The position numbers were made by a program, and so were the translations under genes. A stretch of 45,755 nt of DNA from Spirochaetales bacterium (lineage in GTDB: Bacteria > Spirochaetota > Spirochaetia > Sphaerochaetales > Sphaerochaetaceae), in NCBI GenBank assembly GCA_012728215.1, contig JAAYFO010000182.1, positions 1 through 45,755 of the forward strand, written 5' to 3'. Every line of letters starts with the position of its first letter. Position 1 is the stretch's first letter. Shown one piece after another: positions 27,745 to 37,502 of this stretch. The notes beneath the pieces are model-generated. The model did not search any database. It was not told where the DNA came from and was given only the letters and a program-made list of their open reading frames with translations.

Positions 27745-29001
27745 ATGGACAGAATACTATCAGAAGAAAGGCGTTTCGACCTTACAGAGAAACCAAGACA
27801 CATCAGATGGTTTCTCAAGCCACTGACATGGATTTTTTCCTACCCGACAGTCTGGGTACACCATGTGAAGATATGCCGCGATGAAGGAGTCAGGAAATTA
27901 AAGCCTCCATTCATTCTTCTTTGCAATCACAATGCCTTTCAGGATTTCAAAGTCGCTACCGCCGCTGTCTTCCCACATGCTCCGAACTACGTCATTGCCA
28001 TAGATGGTTATCTCAAGCGCGAATGGCTGATCAAGAACATCGGATCAATCTGCAAGAGGAAGTTCACAAATGACATCAGCCTTGTGCGAAACATGAAGCA
28101 TGCACTATCATCAAAGGGAATCATCGGTCTATACCCGGAAGCAAGATATTCCCTATGTGGAACAAATGCCATTCTGCCTCGTTCCCTTGGCAAGCTTATA
28201 AAGTATCTCAACGTTCCAGTTGCCACTCTTCTATGCCATGGACACCATATCAATTCCCCCTACTGGGCACTTGGAGACAGGAAGGTCCATACAACCGCTG
28301 ATTATTCGGTTCTCTTCACCAAGGAACAGGTATCATCGCTTTCGATCGATGAAATCAATGGAAGAATCAAAGAAGTGTTTCACTACGACGACTTCGCATG
28401 GCAAAGAGACAACAAGGTTTCCGTTAAGTATCCCAAAAGGGCAGAAGGACTTCATAAGGTTCTCTATCAATGTCCAGCATGCAAGACAGAATATGAAATG
28501 GAAAGCAGTGAATCAGAACTGATCTGCAGGCATTGCGGCAAGAAATGGCAGATGACGGAATTCGGCGAGCTTAAGGCTGAAGACGGGCAAGACATCTTCA
28601 CACACATCCCCTCCTGGTACGAATGGGAAAGAAAGCAGGTTGCAAAGCAAATATCCGAAGGAACTTACCACTTCGAGAAGCAAAGCACGATCATGGCTCT
28701 GCCGAATCCTGACAGATTCATACCGATGGGTAAATGCATCCTGAAACACGACATGAAAGGCTTTCACGTGAATGGAACATACAGAAACCAGCCGTATTGC
28801 ATCGATATCGAGGCAGAAGGACAATACTCAGTGCACATTGAGTATGACTATCTTGGCAAATATGGAGATCTTGTAGACCTCAACACTCTGAATGACACAT
28901 TCTACATCATGCCAGAAGGAACTGACTTCTCGGTCACAAAGCTGTCGCTTGCAACCGAGGAACTATTCAAATATTACGAGGCTCAGCAAGGCAGGACATG
29001 A
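27745..29001 (+). CDS. PlsC-like acyltransferase fused to C-terminal zinc ribbon (paralog 2)
   Basis: 'LLCNHNAFQDF' (HX4D), 'GLYPEARYS', zinc ribbon 'LYQCPACKTEYEMESSESELICRHCGKKW', 'SWYEWERKQV'. ORF open from 27718; ATG 27745 or 27730 plausible. Confidence 0.82.
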   Translation: MDRILSEERRFDLTEKPRHIRWFLKPLTWIFSYPTVWVHHVKICRDEGVRKLKPPFILLCNHNAFQDFKVATAAVFPHAPNYVIAIDGYLKREWLIKNIGSICKRKFTNDISLVRNMKHALSSKGIIGLYPEARYSLCGTNAILPRSLGKLIKYLNVPVATLLCHGHHINSPYWALGDRKVHTTADYSVLFTKEQVSSLSIDEINGRIKEVFHYDDFAWQRDNKVSVKYPKRAEGLHKVLYQCPACKTEYEMESSESELICRHCGKKWQMTEFGELKAEDGQDIFTHIPSWYEWERKQVAKQISEGTYHFEKQSTIMALPNPDRFIPMGKCILKHDMKGFHVNGTYRNQPYCIDIEAEGQYSVHIEYDYLGKYGDLVDLNTLNDTFYIMPEGTDFSVTKLSLATEELFKYYEAQQGRT

Positions 29002-30065
29002 ACCGAAGCAGGATCGAAATCCAATCTGCATTGGTCCCCGACCTTGTAGATCTTCTTGTTCTTTGGATTATATTCCTCCAGCCTCACAAGTGAATCGCCA
29101 ACCATCACATGATAATTCTGGTATGAACCCATGAAGCATGAAAGCACAACCTTGCATGAAACTCCCTTGTCATCAGAAAGACAAGAAGCTTCAGGTCTGA
29201 GCACAGCAGTATACTGCCTGCCTTCTTCCATTCCCTCATGATATTCAACCTTGAACCGCTGACCATTGAGTTCCATTATCGCCAGGTTACCTTCAATGCC
29301 CTTCATCGTTCCTCTAAGGAAGTTGGCTTCGCCGATGAAATCCGCAACAAACTCATTCACTGGATTATAATATATCTGATGAGGAGTACCCATCTGAGCA
29401 ACGACGCCCTTGTCCATTATGATGATATTGTCCGAGATAGCCATGGCTTCACTCTGATCATGGGTGACATAGATTGCTGTGATTCCAACCTCCTGCTGAA
29501 TTCTGCGGATCTCGGTTCTCATCTGAACTCTCAGCTTTGCATCAAGGTTTGAAAGCGGTTCATCAAACAACAGAACCGATGGCTCAATCACCAAGGCCCT
29601 TGCCAGTGCGACACGCTGCTGCTGTCCACCGGAAAGCTGGTTGGTCATACGGGTCTCCATTCCTGTCAGTTCGACAAGATCAAGAATCTTCAAGACACGG
29701 TCGCGGATTTCTTCCTTTGGAAGCTTTCTCAGCTTCAGACCATATGCGACATTGTCGAAGATATTGTAATGGGGAAGCAAGGCATAGCTTTGAAACACCA
29801 TGGCAGTATCACGCTTGTTAGGCGTCAGAGAATTTATAGGTTCATCTCCCAGATATATCTCACCTTCGTCAGGGCTCTCGAAGCCGGCAATCATTCTAAG
29901 AGTCGTGGTCTTTCCACAGCCGGAAGGGCCAAGCAATGTCACGAATGTACCAGGATCGATTGTGATGGAGGTATCCTTCACTGCATAGAAGTCATTCTTT
30001 GTCTTTGGATCTGTGTATATCTTCGAAATATGCTCCAACCGAACGCCTTTCTTTATCTTTTCCAT
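28983..30065 (-). CDS. ABC transporter ATP-binding protein (FbpC/PotA-like, with TOBE-like C-terminus)
   Basis: Walker A 'GPSGCGKTTT', signature 'LSGGQQQRVALARAL', Walker B 'LLFDEPLSNLDAKLR'. Confidence 0.93.
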   Translation of the reverse strand: MEKIKKGVRLEHISKIYTDPKTKNDFYAVKDTSITIDPGTFVTLLGPSGCGKTTTLRMIAGFESPDEGEIYLGDEPINSLTPNKRDTAMVFQSYALLPHYNIFDNVAYGLKLRKLPKEEIRDRVLKILDLVELTGMETRMTNQLSGGQQQRVALARALVIEPSVLLFDEPLSNLDAKLRVQMRTEIRRIQQEVGITAIYVTHDQSEAMAISDNIIIMDKGVVAQMGTPHQIYYNPVNEFVADFIGEANFLRGTMKGIEGNLAIMELNGQRFKVEYHEGMEEGRQYTAVLRPEASCLSDDKGVSCKVVLSCFMGSYQNYHVMVGDSLVRLEEYNPKNKKIYKVGDQCRLDFDPASVHVLPC

Positions 30066-31780
30066 TATTCAGCCTCCTTGAATTTTCTGCTTGTGCCAAA
30101 GTACTTGATGAACAGATTCATCAGAAGCACAGCACCATAGGTGATGAGTATCAGTATCGACGCAAAGGCACATGCCAGCCCGAACGACCCCTTTTCTGCA
30201 AACTCATTGATTTGAACAGTGATGAGCAGATACTGAGGAGTGACGAGCAGGATTATTGCGGATATTGCAGTTATGCTTCGGACAAACGCCGTGACAAGTC
30301 CACTTAGGAATGAATCCTTGATGAGAGGCAGTGTCACTGTGGTGAATACCCTGAAGCTGTCCGCTCCCATATCATAGGCGGATTCCTCTATAGACTTGTC
30401 AATCTGCCGCAATGCGGCTATACCGCTTCTGGTTCCTGTGGGAAGAGATCTGATGATGAATACGATGATCAGAATCGCACCAGTGCCGTACAGCCCCTGA
30501 AGCAGTCCTGTGTGGAAGAGCCCTCCACTGAAACCCCGAATGTATCCAACACCAAGTACTGTGCCTGGCACAGCCATCGCAAGCATTGAGACAGCCTCGA
30601 TGAATGCCTTTGAACGGAACTTCCGCTTCACGACCAGATACGAGATTATCATGGAAAGCAAAGCCGTTATCGGAGCTGCAATCAAGGAAAGCATGAATGA
30701 ATCCTTGAACGCCTTGAATCCGTTGTACCGAGTGAATACCAGCTTGAACCACTTCCCCGTGAGTGGGAAGAACTTGAATCCCCAAGTTGGAAACAATGCT
30801 CCGATCGGAACACAGATATACATCATCACGACAAACAATGCTCCCAAGGAACAAAGAGTCGTAAGAGGAATCCTCACGCTCTTGTCTTCGATAAGCATTC
30901 TTCCTCTGGAAGCCTTTCCTGTCAAAGTAGCAGTGGACCTGGCTTCCAGAACATATTTCTGGACTATGAACATGGCCAATGTTATGCATAGCAGCACAAC
31001 GGCCATTGCAGCGGCGCCAGCCTTGTCATAAGCACCGGTTATCTGAAGATAGATAGTGGTCGCAAGTGTGTCGTAGTTGCCTCCAATGATCATCGGGTTT
31101 GCAAAATCAGCTATCGACTCGATGAAAGTCACAAGGAATGCATTTCCTATTCCAGGCAGAAGCAATGGGAAGGTCACACTGGTGAACACCTTGAAACGGC
31201 TTGCTCCCATATCTCGTGCGGCTTCCTCAAGTGATGGATCAATGTTCTTCAGAAGTCCCTTGAACATCATGTAGCATACCGGGAAGAACGTCAGCGACTG
31301 CACAACCACAATCCCCCAGAATCCATAGACGCTATTGTCATATATCTTGAGAAGGTACCTGGTGATTATTCCAGCCTTTCCAAAGAGCATTATCATCGAA
31401 AGGGAAAGAACGAATGGAGGGGAGACTACAGGAAGCATTGACACAACCTTGAAAAGCCCACCTGCGAATCTGTTCATTTTCACATATACTTCCACATATG
31501 CGAACAGCAACCCTACTGCGGTAGCGATGATACCTACCATGAATCCGACTTTCAGAGTATTGGTGATGGCAGTCGTAAAGGTCGGGATCTTGAATATTCG
31601 TGAAAAGACCGAAAAAGATAATCCGCCACCATCGCCTATGAAACTATCAACGAGAAGTATGGCAAGCGGATATAGAATGAAAAGCGAAAGAAAAGTGATC
31701 AGCAGCACAATCGTTGTGACCATCACTGGATCTGCCATCAGTTTCTTCTTGTCAAGCGCGGCTCCTTGCCCTTTTGCCAT
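30065..31780 (-). CDS. ABC transporter permease, duplicated (FbpB-like iron(III) type)
   Basis: Two binding-protein-dependent permease domains, each with an EAA-like loop ('EEAARDMGASRFKVFTSVTFPLLLPGI', 'EESAYDMGADSFRVFTTVTLPLI'). Confidence 0.92.
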   Translation of the reverse strand: MAKGQGAALDKKKLMADPVMVTTIVLLITFLSLFILYPLAILLVDSFIGDGGGLSFSVFSRIFKIPTFTTAITNTLKVGFMVGIIATAVGLLFAYVEVYVKMNRFAGGLFKVVSMLPVVSPPFVLSLSMIMLFGKAGIITRYLLKIYDNSVYGFWGIVVVQSLTFFPVCYMMFKGLLKNIDPSLEEAARDMGASRFKVFTSVTFPLLLPGIGNAFLVTFIESIADFANPMIIGGNYDTLATTIYLQITGAYDKAGAAAMAVVLLCITLAMFIVQKYVLEARSTATLTGKASRGRMLIEDKSVRIPLTTLCSLGALFVVMMYICVPIGALFPTWGFKFFPLTGKWFKLVFTRYNGFKAFKDSFMLSLIAAPITALLSMIISYLVVKRKFRSKAFIEAVSMLAMAVPGTVLGVGYIRGFSGGLFHTGLLQGLYGTGAILIIVFIIRSLPTGTRSGIAALRQIDKSIEESAYDMGADSFRVFTTVTLPLIKDSFLSGLVTAFVRSITAISAIILLVTPQYLLITVQINEFAEKGSFGLACAFASILILITYGAVLLMNLFIKYFGTSRKFKEAE

Positions 31781-31801
31781 TTACTTCCTCCTGAAACAAA
31801 C

Positions 31802-31830
31802 TAGGATGGCGGCAAATTGTCGCCATCCTA
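31802..31830 (-). other. Intergenic stem-loop between substrate-binding protein and permease genes
   Basis: TAGGATGGCG-acaatttgc-CGCCATCCTA, perfect 10-bp stem without a T-run. Confidence 0.65.
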
Positions 31831-31855
31831 ATAATCTGTGAAAACAAAGTCTAGG

Positions 31856-32983
31856 TTATTTCACCTGGAATCTTGTTGTATCTCCTGTGGCCGCACCTGC
31901 ATTGGCAAGAGCCGTCATCACTTCGCCGACGTACATCTTGATGTTCTTTGTTGCATCATCGAAGTCATAGTCGATTACATTGTTTGGATCCAGACCGAAG
32001 TCATAGGCAACCTGTGGCTGCTCGGCATTGTCCAGAACGAGGAACTGATACGAACCATTCTCCTTGGCGATGTTCACGCATTCCGGGCTGAGTGCAAACT
32101 CAATCCAGAGCTTGGCTGCGTTCAGATGCTTTGCACCCTTGAACATTGCCGTGGCTCCGATTTCACATGTGGTTCCGCTGGAAGGAATGCAAAGTCCGAT
32201 ATTTGTATATCCATTGTCAACAATCTGTGTGATGACATCATGAAGGAATCCCAGTCCGATGACACACTCGCCTGTTCCGACGTTCTTTGACGGGCCGGAA
32301 CCGGACTTTGTGTAGACTTCGATGTTCTTGTCAAGGTCAACAAGGAACTTGATGCCTTCATCATGACCATATTTCTGAATGACTGTGTTGATGATGAGCT
32401 TGGCTGTTCCAGCTGTATTATAGTTGGAAGTCCAGATGAGTCCCTTGTATTCAGGCTTGAGCAGATCAGGGAAATCCTTCGGAGCTTCAAGTCCGAGTCT
32501 CTTCAGTTCATCTACGTTGTACATGATTCCCAGGATACCGGTGTAGATTCCGTACCAGAGATTGTCCTTGTGCTTGTAGACCGGAGCAAGAAGATGCACG
32601 GCATTCGCTGCATCATATCTTTGCAGGAATCCTTCGGCAGCCAGTACATTGTACGGGTCTGTCGTGCCGCCAAACCAGACGTCAGCAGAAGGATTGCCCT
32701 TTTCTTCCTCAATCTTAGCCTGAACTTCACCAGTGGAAAGACGCTGATAACTTGTGTCAATATTGAACATTGATTCGAACTTTTCACAAGCAGCGGCAAG
32801 GTATTCCTCCTCGCATGAGCCATAAACGATCAGTTCTCCGTCTTTCTTGGCAGCTTCGATAAGCTTGGAATCAAATCCTTCCACACCCTTGATAGCTCCG
32901 CTGGTCTCTTCAGCTTCAGCCTGAGCAAATACTCCTGTGCATGCAAGTGCAACAACCAAAAGCAATACTGTAAGTTTTTTCAT
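31856..32983 (-). CDS. ABC transporter substrate-binding protein (FbpA-like)
   Basis: Signal peptide; 'AAKKDGELIVYGSCEEEYLAAACEKFESMFNIDTSYQRLSTGEVQAKI...ADVWFGGTTDPYNVLAAEGFLQ'. Confidence 0.9.
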   Translation of the reverse strand: MKKLTVLLLVVALACTGVFAQAEAEETSGAIKGVEGFDSKLIEAAKKDGELIVYGSCEEEYLAAACEKFESMFNIDTSYQRLSTGEVQAKIEEEKGNPSADVWFGGTTDPYNVLAAEGFLQRYDAANAVHLLAPVYKHKDNLWYGIYTGILGIMYNVDELKRLGLEAPKDFPDLLKPEYKGLIWTSNYNTAGTAKLIINTVIQKYGHDEGIKFLVDLDKNIEVYTKSGSGPSKNVGTGECVIGLGFLHDVITQIVDNGYTNIGLCIPSSGTTCEIGATAMFKGAKHLNAAKLWIEFALSPECVNIAKENGSYQFLVLDNAEQPQVAYDFGLDPNNVIDYDFDDATKNIKMYVGEVMTALANAGAATGDTTRFQVK

Positions 32984-33102
32984 TTGTACCTCCGGATGAC
33001 ATAATTCATCACGGAAATCATTATCCCACCAAAATTCAGATTGAACAAGAAAAACTTTTTACATATCAATATTTTACCAGCAAACGCAAGAAAACACCAT
33101 TA

Positions 33103-34421
33103 TCAGAATGCTCCAGGAACAGCTTCGGCAGGAATCAGGCTGCTATACTCATGGTTCTGAACCTTGTCATGAAATTCCCTTGATGCATCTGATAGAAGTG
33201 ATGAGTCACTTATCAGATCCAAGGCTGTTGATGCAATCGTCAGTGCACCGACATGCATTCCCCTGTGTGCAATGGAAGACTTTCCCTGTGCCGTGGCCTG
33301 CCAGCTATGAAGTCCGGTACCTGCCGCAAGACAGTTAATCGTCATGCATGAAGAAGGAACGCAGCGGCTTACATCACCAAAGTCAGTAGAGGCTGAAGGC
33401 TGGCGGTCCAAGGTGCAGTCCAGACTTCCATCTATTCCTTCAGAAGAAAACATTTGTGCATACTCCAGCTCCCTGTTAGAATACTCAAGAGGAAAAAACC
33501 TGCTGGCATTTTCAATCATCAACCGATCCAGAACACTATTGGAAACAATATCGGAATATGCACTCACAACCTTGAATTCAACCTTGGTTCCCGTCATCAG
33601 TGCAGCGCCACGGGCTACGTCCTTCACTCTTTCCATAACCTGCTTGACAACATCCTGTCTGGGGGCTCTTATGGCGTAAATCACCTTGGAATAAGATTGC
33701 ACGACGTTTTCCGGTCCGCCTGCATCCAAAAAGGCATAATGCAGCCTTACCGACGATGGCACATGTTCTCGAAGAAAGTTACATCCTACGTTCATCAGTT
33801 CGGCAGCATCCAGTGCACTTCGTCCAAGATGTGGAAAGCTGGAAGCATGAGCGCTGGTTCCAAAGAACTCAAAAATCATCCTGACGTTGGCCAGCGAGCT
33901 GTTGAACAGGTGACTGCCCAAGCCAGGGTGCCAGCTCACGCTGCATCACAGCCATCAAAGCAACCTGAACGAGCCATGAAGGCCTTGCCTGCACCGCCTT
34001 CCTCGCCTGGGCATCCGTAATAACGCACCGTGCCTCTTTGCGCAAGTTCAGCTACCAGCACTGCGGCTTCCATCGCACCGACACCAAGCAGATGATGTCC
34101 ACATCCATGGCCAGGACCTCCCTTTACAATGGGATTGTGGAACTTGCAGTCCGCATGCTGACTCAATGACGGCAAGGCATCATATTCGCCACAGATGGCA
34201 ATGACAGGATTCCCCGAACCCTTTTCTGCTACAAAAGCAGTAGGCAAACCTCCGATTCCTTCCTTGATAGAGAAACCTGATTCAGCAAGACAATCCTTTA
34301 TCTTCGCCGAAGAACGGTATTCATTGAAACGTGTTTCGGGACAATCCCATATTGAATCACTGATCTGCTCAAACACAGCAGCATTTCTTTTCTGAAGCTC
34401 CAGAAGTTCATTGCTTATCAT
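33103..34421 (-). pseudogene. M20-family amidohydrolase (AbgB-like), split into two ORFs (33936-34421 and 33103-33939) by an apparent 1-nt frameshift
   Basis: N-part '...AICGEYDALPSLSQ...GHGCGHHLLG...GCPGEEGGAGKAFMARSGCFDGCDAA*' continues directly as 'SWHPG...FEFFGTSAHASSFPHLGRSALDAAELMNVG' in the other frame; overlap GTGA. Confidence 0.8.
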
Positions 34422-34444
34422 TCAATCATTTCTCCAAAAGAGCT

Positions 34445-35752
34445 CTACAATGCTATAGGGAATACAACCACAGCCCATGCAGTGGAAACCAACCAGATCA
34501 GAAGACCAGGAATCAATCCCTGTCTGAACATGGAACGCAAGTCATAACCTCCCAGTCCCATGATCATCGGTGCCGTGGCGGTGGCCATCGGCGTCATGAA
34601 GGCACACAGTGCAGCCGCCTGAACCAGAAGGCACAAACCTATAGGGCTTACACCCAGAGCCTTGGCTGTCATTATTGATACCGGAGTGAAGATGTTCAAA
34701 AGAGCCAGATTGTTCATGAACTGAGTCAGCACAAAAGGCACAAAGAAGAAGATTGCATAGAAAACGAAAGTGTTTCCAATGGCATTTCCAAACGTAGCCA
34801 GGGCACCCCCAATAAGGTCGCCTGCACCGGTGCTGGTCAGTGCGGCGCCAGTTGCGAGCGAACCAGCATAAAGCACCAGCATGCCTGCCGGAATCGCATG
34901 ATACGCCTCTGTTTCCTTAAGCACCCCGAACACTATCATCAGGATCGCCCCTGTCATGCATATCGCCCATTGAGGCAGGTTGATCACTGGTGAGAGAAGC
35001 AGACTCAATGAGACAATGCAGAAAATCAGAATGGCACTCCACTCATGAAAAGGAGAAAGCTTGTCAAAGGCATTCTTTCTGCCCATGGCAATGGATTCCA
35101 AAGGAACAATCGGGCTCTCGGGAGCCAGACGGTCGGCAAGGAAGATGCACCATAAGAGCACAAGCAGCATCGCAGGGAAGCGAGCCAGTGCTATGTCCCA
35201 TACTCTGAACTGATATTCGGTGTAGTCAAACATCTGAAGATAGCCATTGAGCGTTGCAAAATTCGTTGCGCTGGTTCCAATGGGAAGCACTCCACATGTG
35301 GCTATGGCAATCAGTCCTATCGGAAAAATTGCCTTGGAGGGACTCACCCCCATCTGAGCACAGCTTGCAAGAACAATCGGAGAAACTATGACGAACGCTG
35401 CGGAAGGACTCTGGATGAACTGAGAAAGCAACGCAGTGAGCAGACAATATCCGACCATCGCCTTACGCCATGACCCTGCACTGATTCTTGAGACAAGCGA
35501 AGCGATTCTTGTGATGAAACGGGTACGGCCAAACCCTTCAGCGACGATGAACATCGATGCAATCATCATCGTGTTGGAGTTGGCGAATCCGCTGAGAGCA
35601 GTCTTCGCATCTATGCACCCAGTCACATAATACAGCACCATGCTGGCAATCGCTGTGATTGCCATCGGAATCTTCCGCCAGATGAAACTCACCACTGTTG
35701 CGGTGAAGATCACCAATGAAATCAACATCTTGAAATCCATGGACAAGTCCAT
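34445..35752 (-). CDS. SLC13/DASS-like anion permease
   Basis: Multi-TM; 'ALSGFANSNTMMIASMFIVAEG', 'QSPSAAFVIVSPIVLASCAQMGVSPSKAIFPIGLIAIATCGVLPIGTSATNF', 'FMTPMATATAPMIMGLGGY'. Confidence 0.82.
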   Translation of the reverse strand: MDLSMDFKMLISLVIFTATVVSFIWRKIPMAITAIASMVLYYVTGCIDAKTALSGFANSNTMMIASMFIVAEGFGRTRFITRIASLVSRISAGSWRKAMVGYCLLTALLSQFIQSPSAAFVIVSPIVLASCAQMGVSPSKAIFPIGLIAIATCGVLPIGTSATNFATLNGYLQMFDYTEYQFRVWDIALARFPAMLLVLLWCIFLADRLAPESPIVPLESIAMGRKNAFDKLSPFHEWSAILIFCIVSLSLLLSPVINLPQWAICMTGAILMIVFGVLKETEAYHAIPAGMLVLYAGSLATGAALTSTGAGDLIGGALATFGNAIGNTFVFYAIFFFVPFVLTQFMNNLALLNIFTPVSIMTAKALGVSPIGLCLLVQAAALCAFMTPMATATAPMIMGLGGYDLRSMFRQGLIPGLLIWLVSTAWAVVVFPIAL

Positions 35753-35798
35753 TACATTGCCACCCTTCAGCCATTATCACTGACGAGGATATTTACCG

Positions 35799-36626
35799 TC
35801 AGCTGCACCGGCTATCCGTAGAAAACACCAGTTTCTCCAAAGCCTTGGAGATTCCAAAATCCTCATTGGATGCAGTCACATAATCAGAAACCGCTTTCGC
35901 GGAATCTGTTCCATTCGCCATGCAGACACCGAAACCAGCTCTCTGCAGCATTCCAATATCATTGTCATAATCACCAAATGCCATGACATTCTCGGTACTG
36001 ATTCCAAGGTACTTTGCCAGAATATCCACGGTATCGGCCTTGGTGGTGCCCATAGGAAGGAATTCAAGAATGTTAGGCGAAGAGAAAACAGCATGAAGCT
36101 TTGAGAATCCAATTTCAAGGAATCTGCGCTTGAGCTGTTCCAGCTTCTCATGATCAGTGTTCTTTGCCAGAATCTTATAGAAGTTCATATCACATTCTGA
36201 GGAGAGAGCTTTTTCCATTCTCATTGTCTTTCCTTCAAACCCACAGACTTTGACCTGATTGTCAAACCAGCAGTTTTTATCCTCCATCACCCAGTCATCA
36301 AGCGAGAAAAGAAGCGGAGTGCATCCATACTCGCGGATCAGCGGAACGACATCGCCAAGAATTGCCTTATCGGTAATGGCATCTCTGACCACTTTGCCTC
36401 CCATTTCAACATAAAGACCATTGAAACAGGAAATTGCCGCATCAAAATCCAATTGCTTTAGAATGCAATCCAATCCACCTCTGAATCGTCCTGAGACAAT
36501 TGCAAACGGAATGTTCAGATCCACTGCAGCATGATGCAGCGCAGCTCTGTCCGCTTCACTTATTCTTCCATTACTGTCAATCAACGTTCCATCGACGTCA
36601 CTGCAGATAAGCTTGATTTTTTCCAT
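35799..36626 (-). CDS. Cof-type HAD-superfamily hydrolase
   Basis: 'LICSDVDGTLIDSNGRIS', 'AFGDYDNDIGMLQRAGFGVCMANGTDSAKAVSDYVTASNEDFGISKALEKL'. Confidence 0.92.
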   Translation of the reverse strand: MEKIKLICSDVDGTLIDSNGRISEADRAALHHAAVDLNIPFAIVSGRFRGGLDCILKQLDFDAAISCFNGLYVEMGGKVVRDAITDKAILGDVVPLIREYGCTPLLFSLDDWVMEDKNCWFDNQVKVCGFEGKTMRMEKALSSECDMNFYKILAKNTDHEKLEQLKRRFLEIGFSKLHAVFSSPNILEFLPMGTTKADTVDILAKYLGISTENVMAFGDYDNDIGMLQRAGFGVCMANGTDSAKAVSDYVTASNEDFGISKALEKLVFSTDSRCS

Positions 36627-36777
36627 AGCTGCGATGATATCAGATTACCGAAGCTTTGAATAGAAACATCACTTGCAAAGAGACTATTGATCAAGGCATT
36701 CAAAGAAAAACGGATTGTTTCATCATCACCTTGGTGCTAGAATCAAACTGGTGAATCCCGTCTGGACAGGCCTCAGC

Positions 36778-36793
36778 TTTAAGTTGGCTTAAG
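36778..36793 (+). promoter_or_regulatory. Putative response-regulator operator (direct repeat TTTAAG-ttgg-CTTAAG)
   Basis: Hexamers with 10-bp start-to-start spacing, 35 bp upstream of the response-regulator ATG. Confidence 0.35.
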
Positions 36794-36827
36794 GTAGGGA
36801 TGTTAGGATATGCAACGGAGGAATGCC

Positions 36828-37502
36828 ATGAGACTGCTTCTTGCAGAAGACGAAAAAGAACTATCCAATGCATTGTGCATGATCCTGCGCCATGACAATT
36901 ATTCGGTCGATGCAGTGTATGATGGAAATGAGGCCTTGAACTACATCACTTCGGGAGAATACGATGCTGTCATCCTGGATATCATGATGCCAGGAATGAA
37001 CGGCATAAACGTGCTCAAGGAAGCCAGACGGAGAGGCTGCGCCACTCCTGTCATAATCCTCACTGCAAAAGCAGAAATCGAAGACAAGGTCCTTGGGCTT
37101 GATTCCGGTGCCGATGACTATCTCACCAAGCCTTTCTCCTCAAGTGAACTTCTGGCAAGACTCAGAGCTTTGAGCAGGAGAAAAAGCGAACTCACTTCGA
37201 ATGAGCTCAAGTCAGGGAACATCACTCTGAATCAGGCAACAGGAGTTCTTTCTTCATCTAAAGGTGAATTCAAACTTGCAAACAAGGAATTTCAGATGAT
37301 GCAGATGCTGATGGTTGAGCCGGGACGAGTCATTCCAACTGATAGGTTCATGGAAAGAATCTGGGGCTGGGATTCTGATGCGCAGATCAATGTAGTTTGG
37401 GTATATATTTCATATCTCAGGAAGAAACTGACAGCATTGGAAAGCACTGCCAAAATCATTGCTTCCAGAAGCCTTGGATACAGTCTGGAGGTTCCACGAT
37501 GA
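36828..37502 (+). CDS. OmpR-family response regulator
   Basis: 'MRLLLAEDEKELSNAL', 'DAVILDIMMPGMNGINVLKEAR', 'ILTAKAEIEDKVLGLDSGADDYLTKPFSSSELLARLRAL'; winged-helix C-terminus; SD GGAGG. Confidence 0.95.
   Translation: MRLLLAEDEKELSNALCMILRHDNYSVDAVYDGNEALNYITSGEYDAVILDIMMPGMNGINVLKEARRRGCATPVIILTAKAEIEDKVLGLDSGADDYLTKPFSSSELLARLRALSRRKSELTSNELKSGNITLNQATGVLSSSKGEFKLANKEFQMMQMLMVEPGRVIPTDRFMERIWGWDSDAQINVVWVYISYLRKKLTALESTAKIIASRSLGYSLEVPR

Noticed and set aside
33936-33939. Programmed ribosomal frameshift in the M20 gene
   Set aside because: No slippery heptamer or stimulatory structure evident at the junction (gatgcagcgtgagctgg); mutation, sequencing error or GTGA re-initiation is more plausible.
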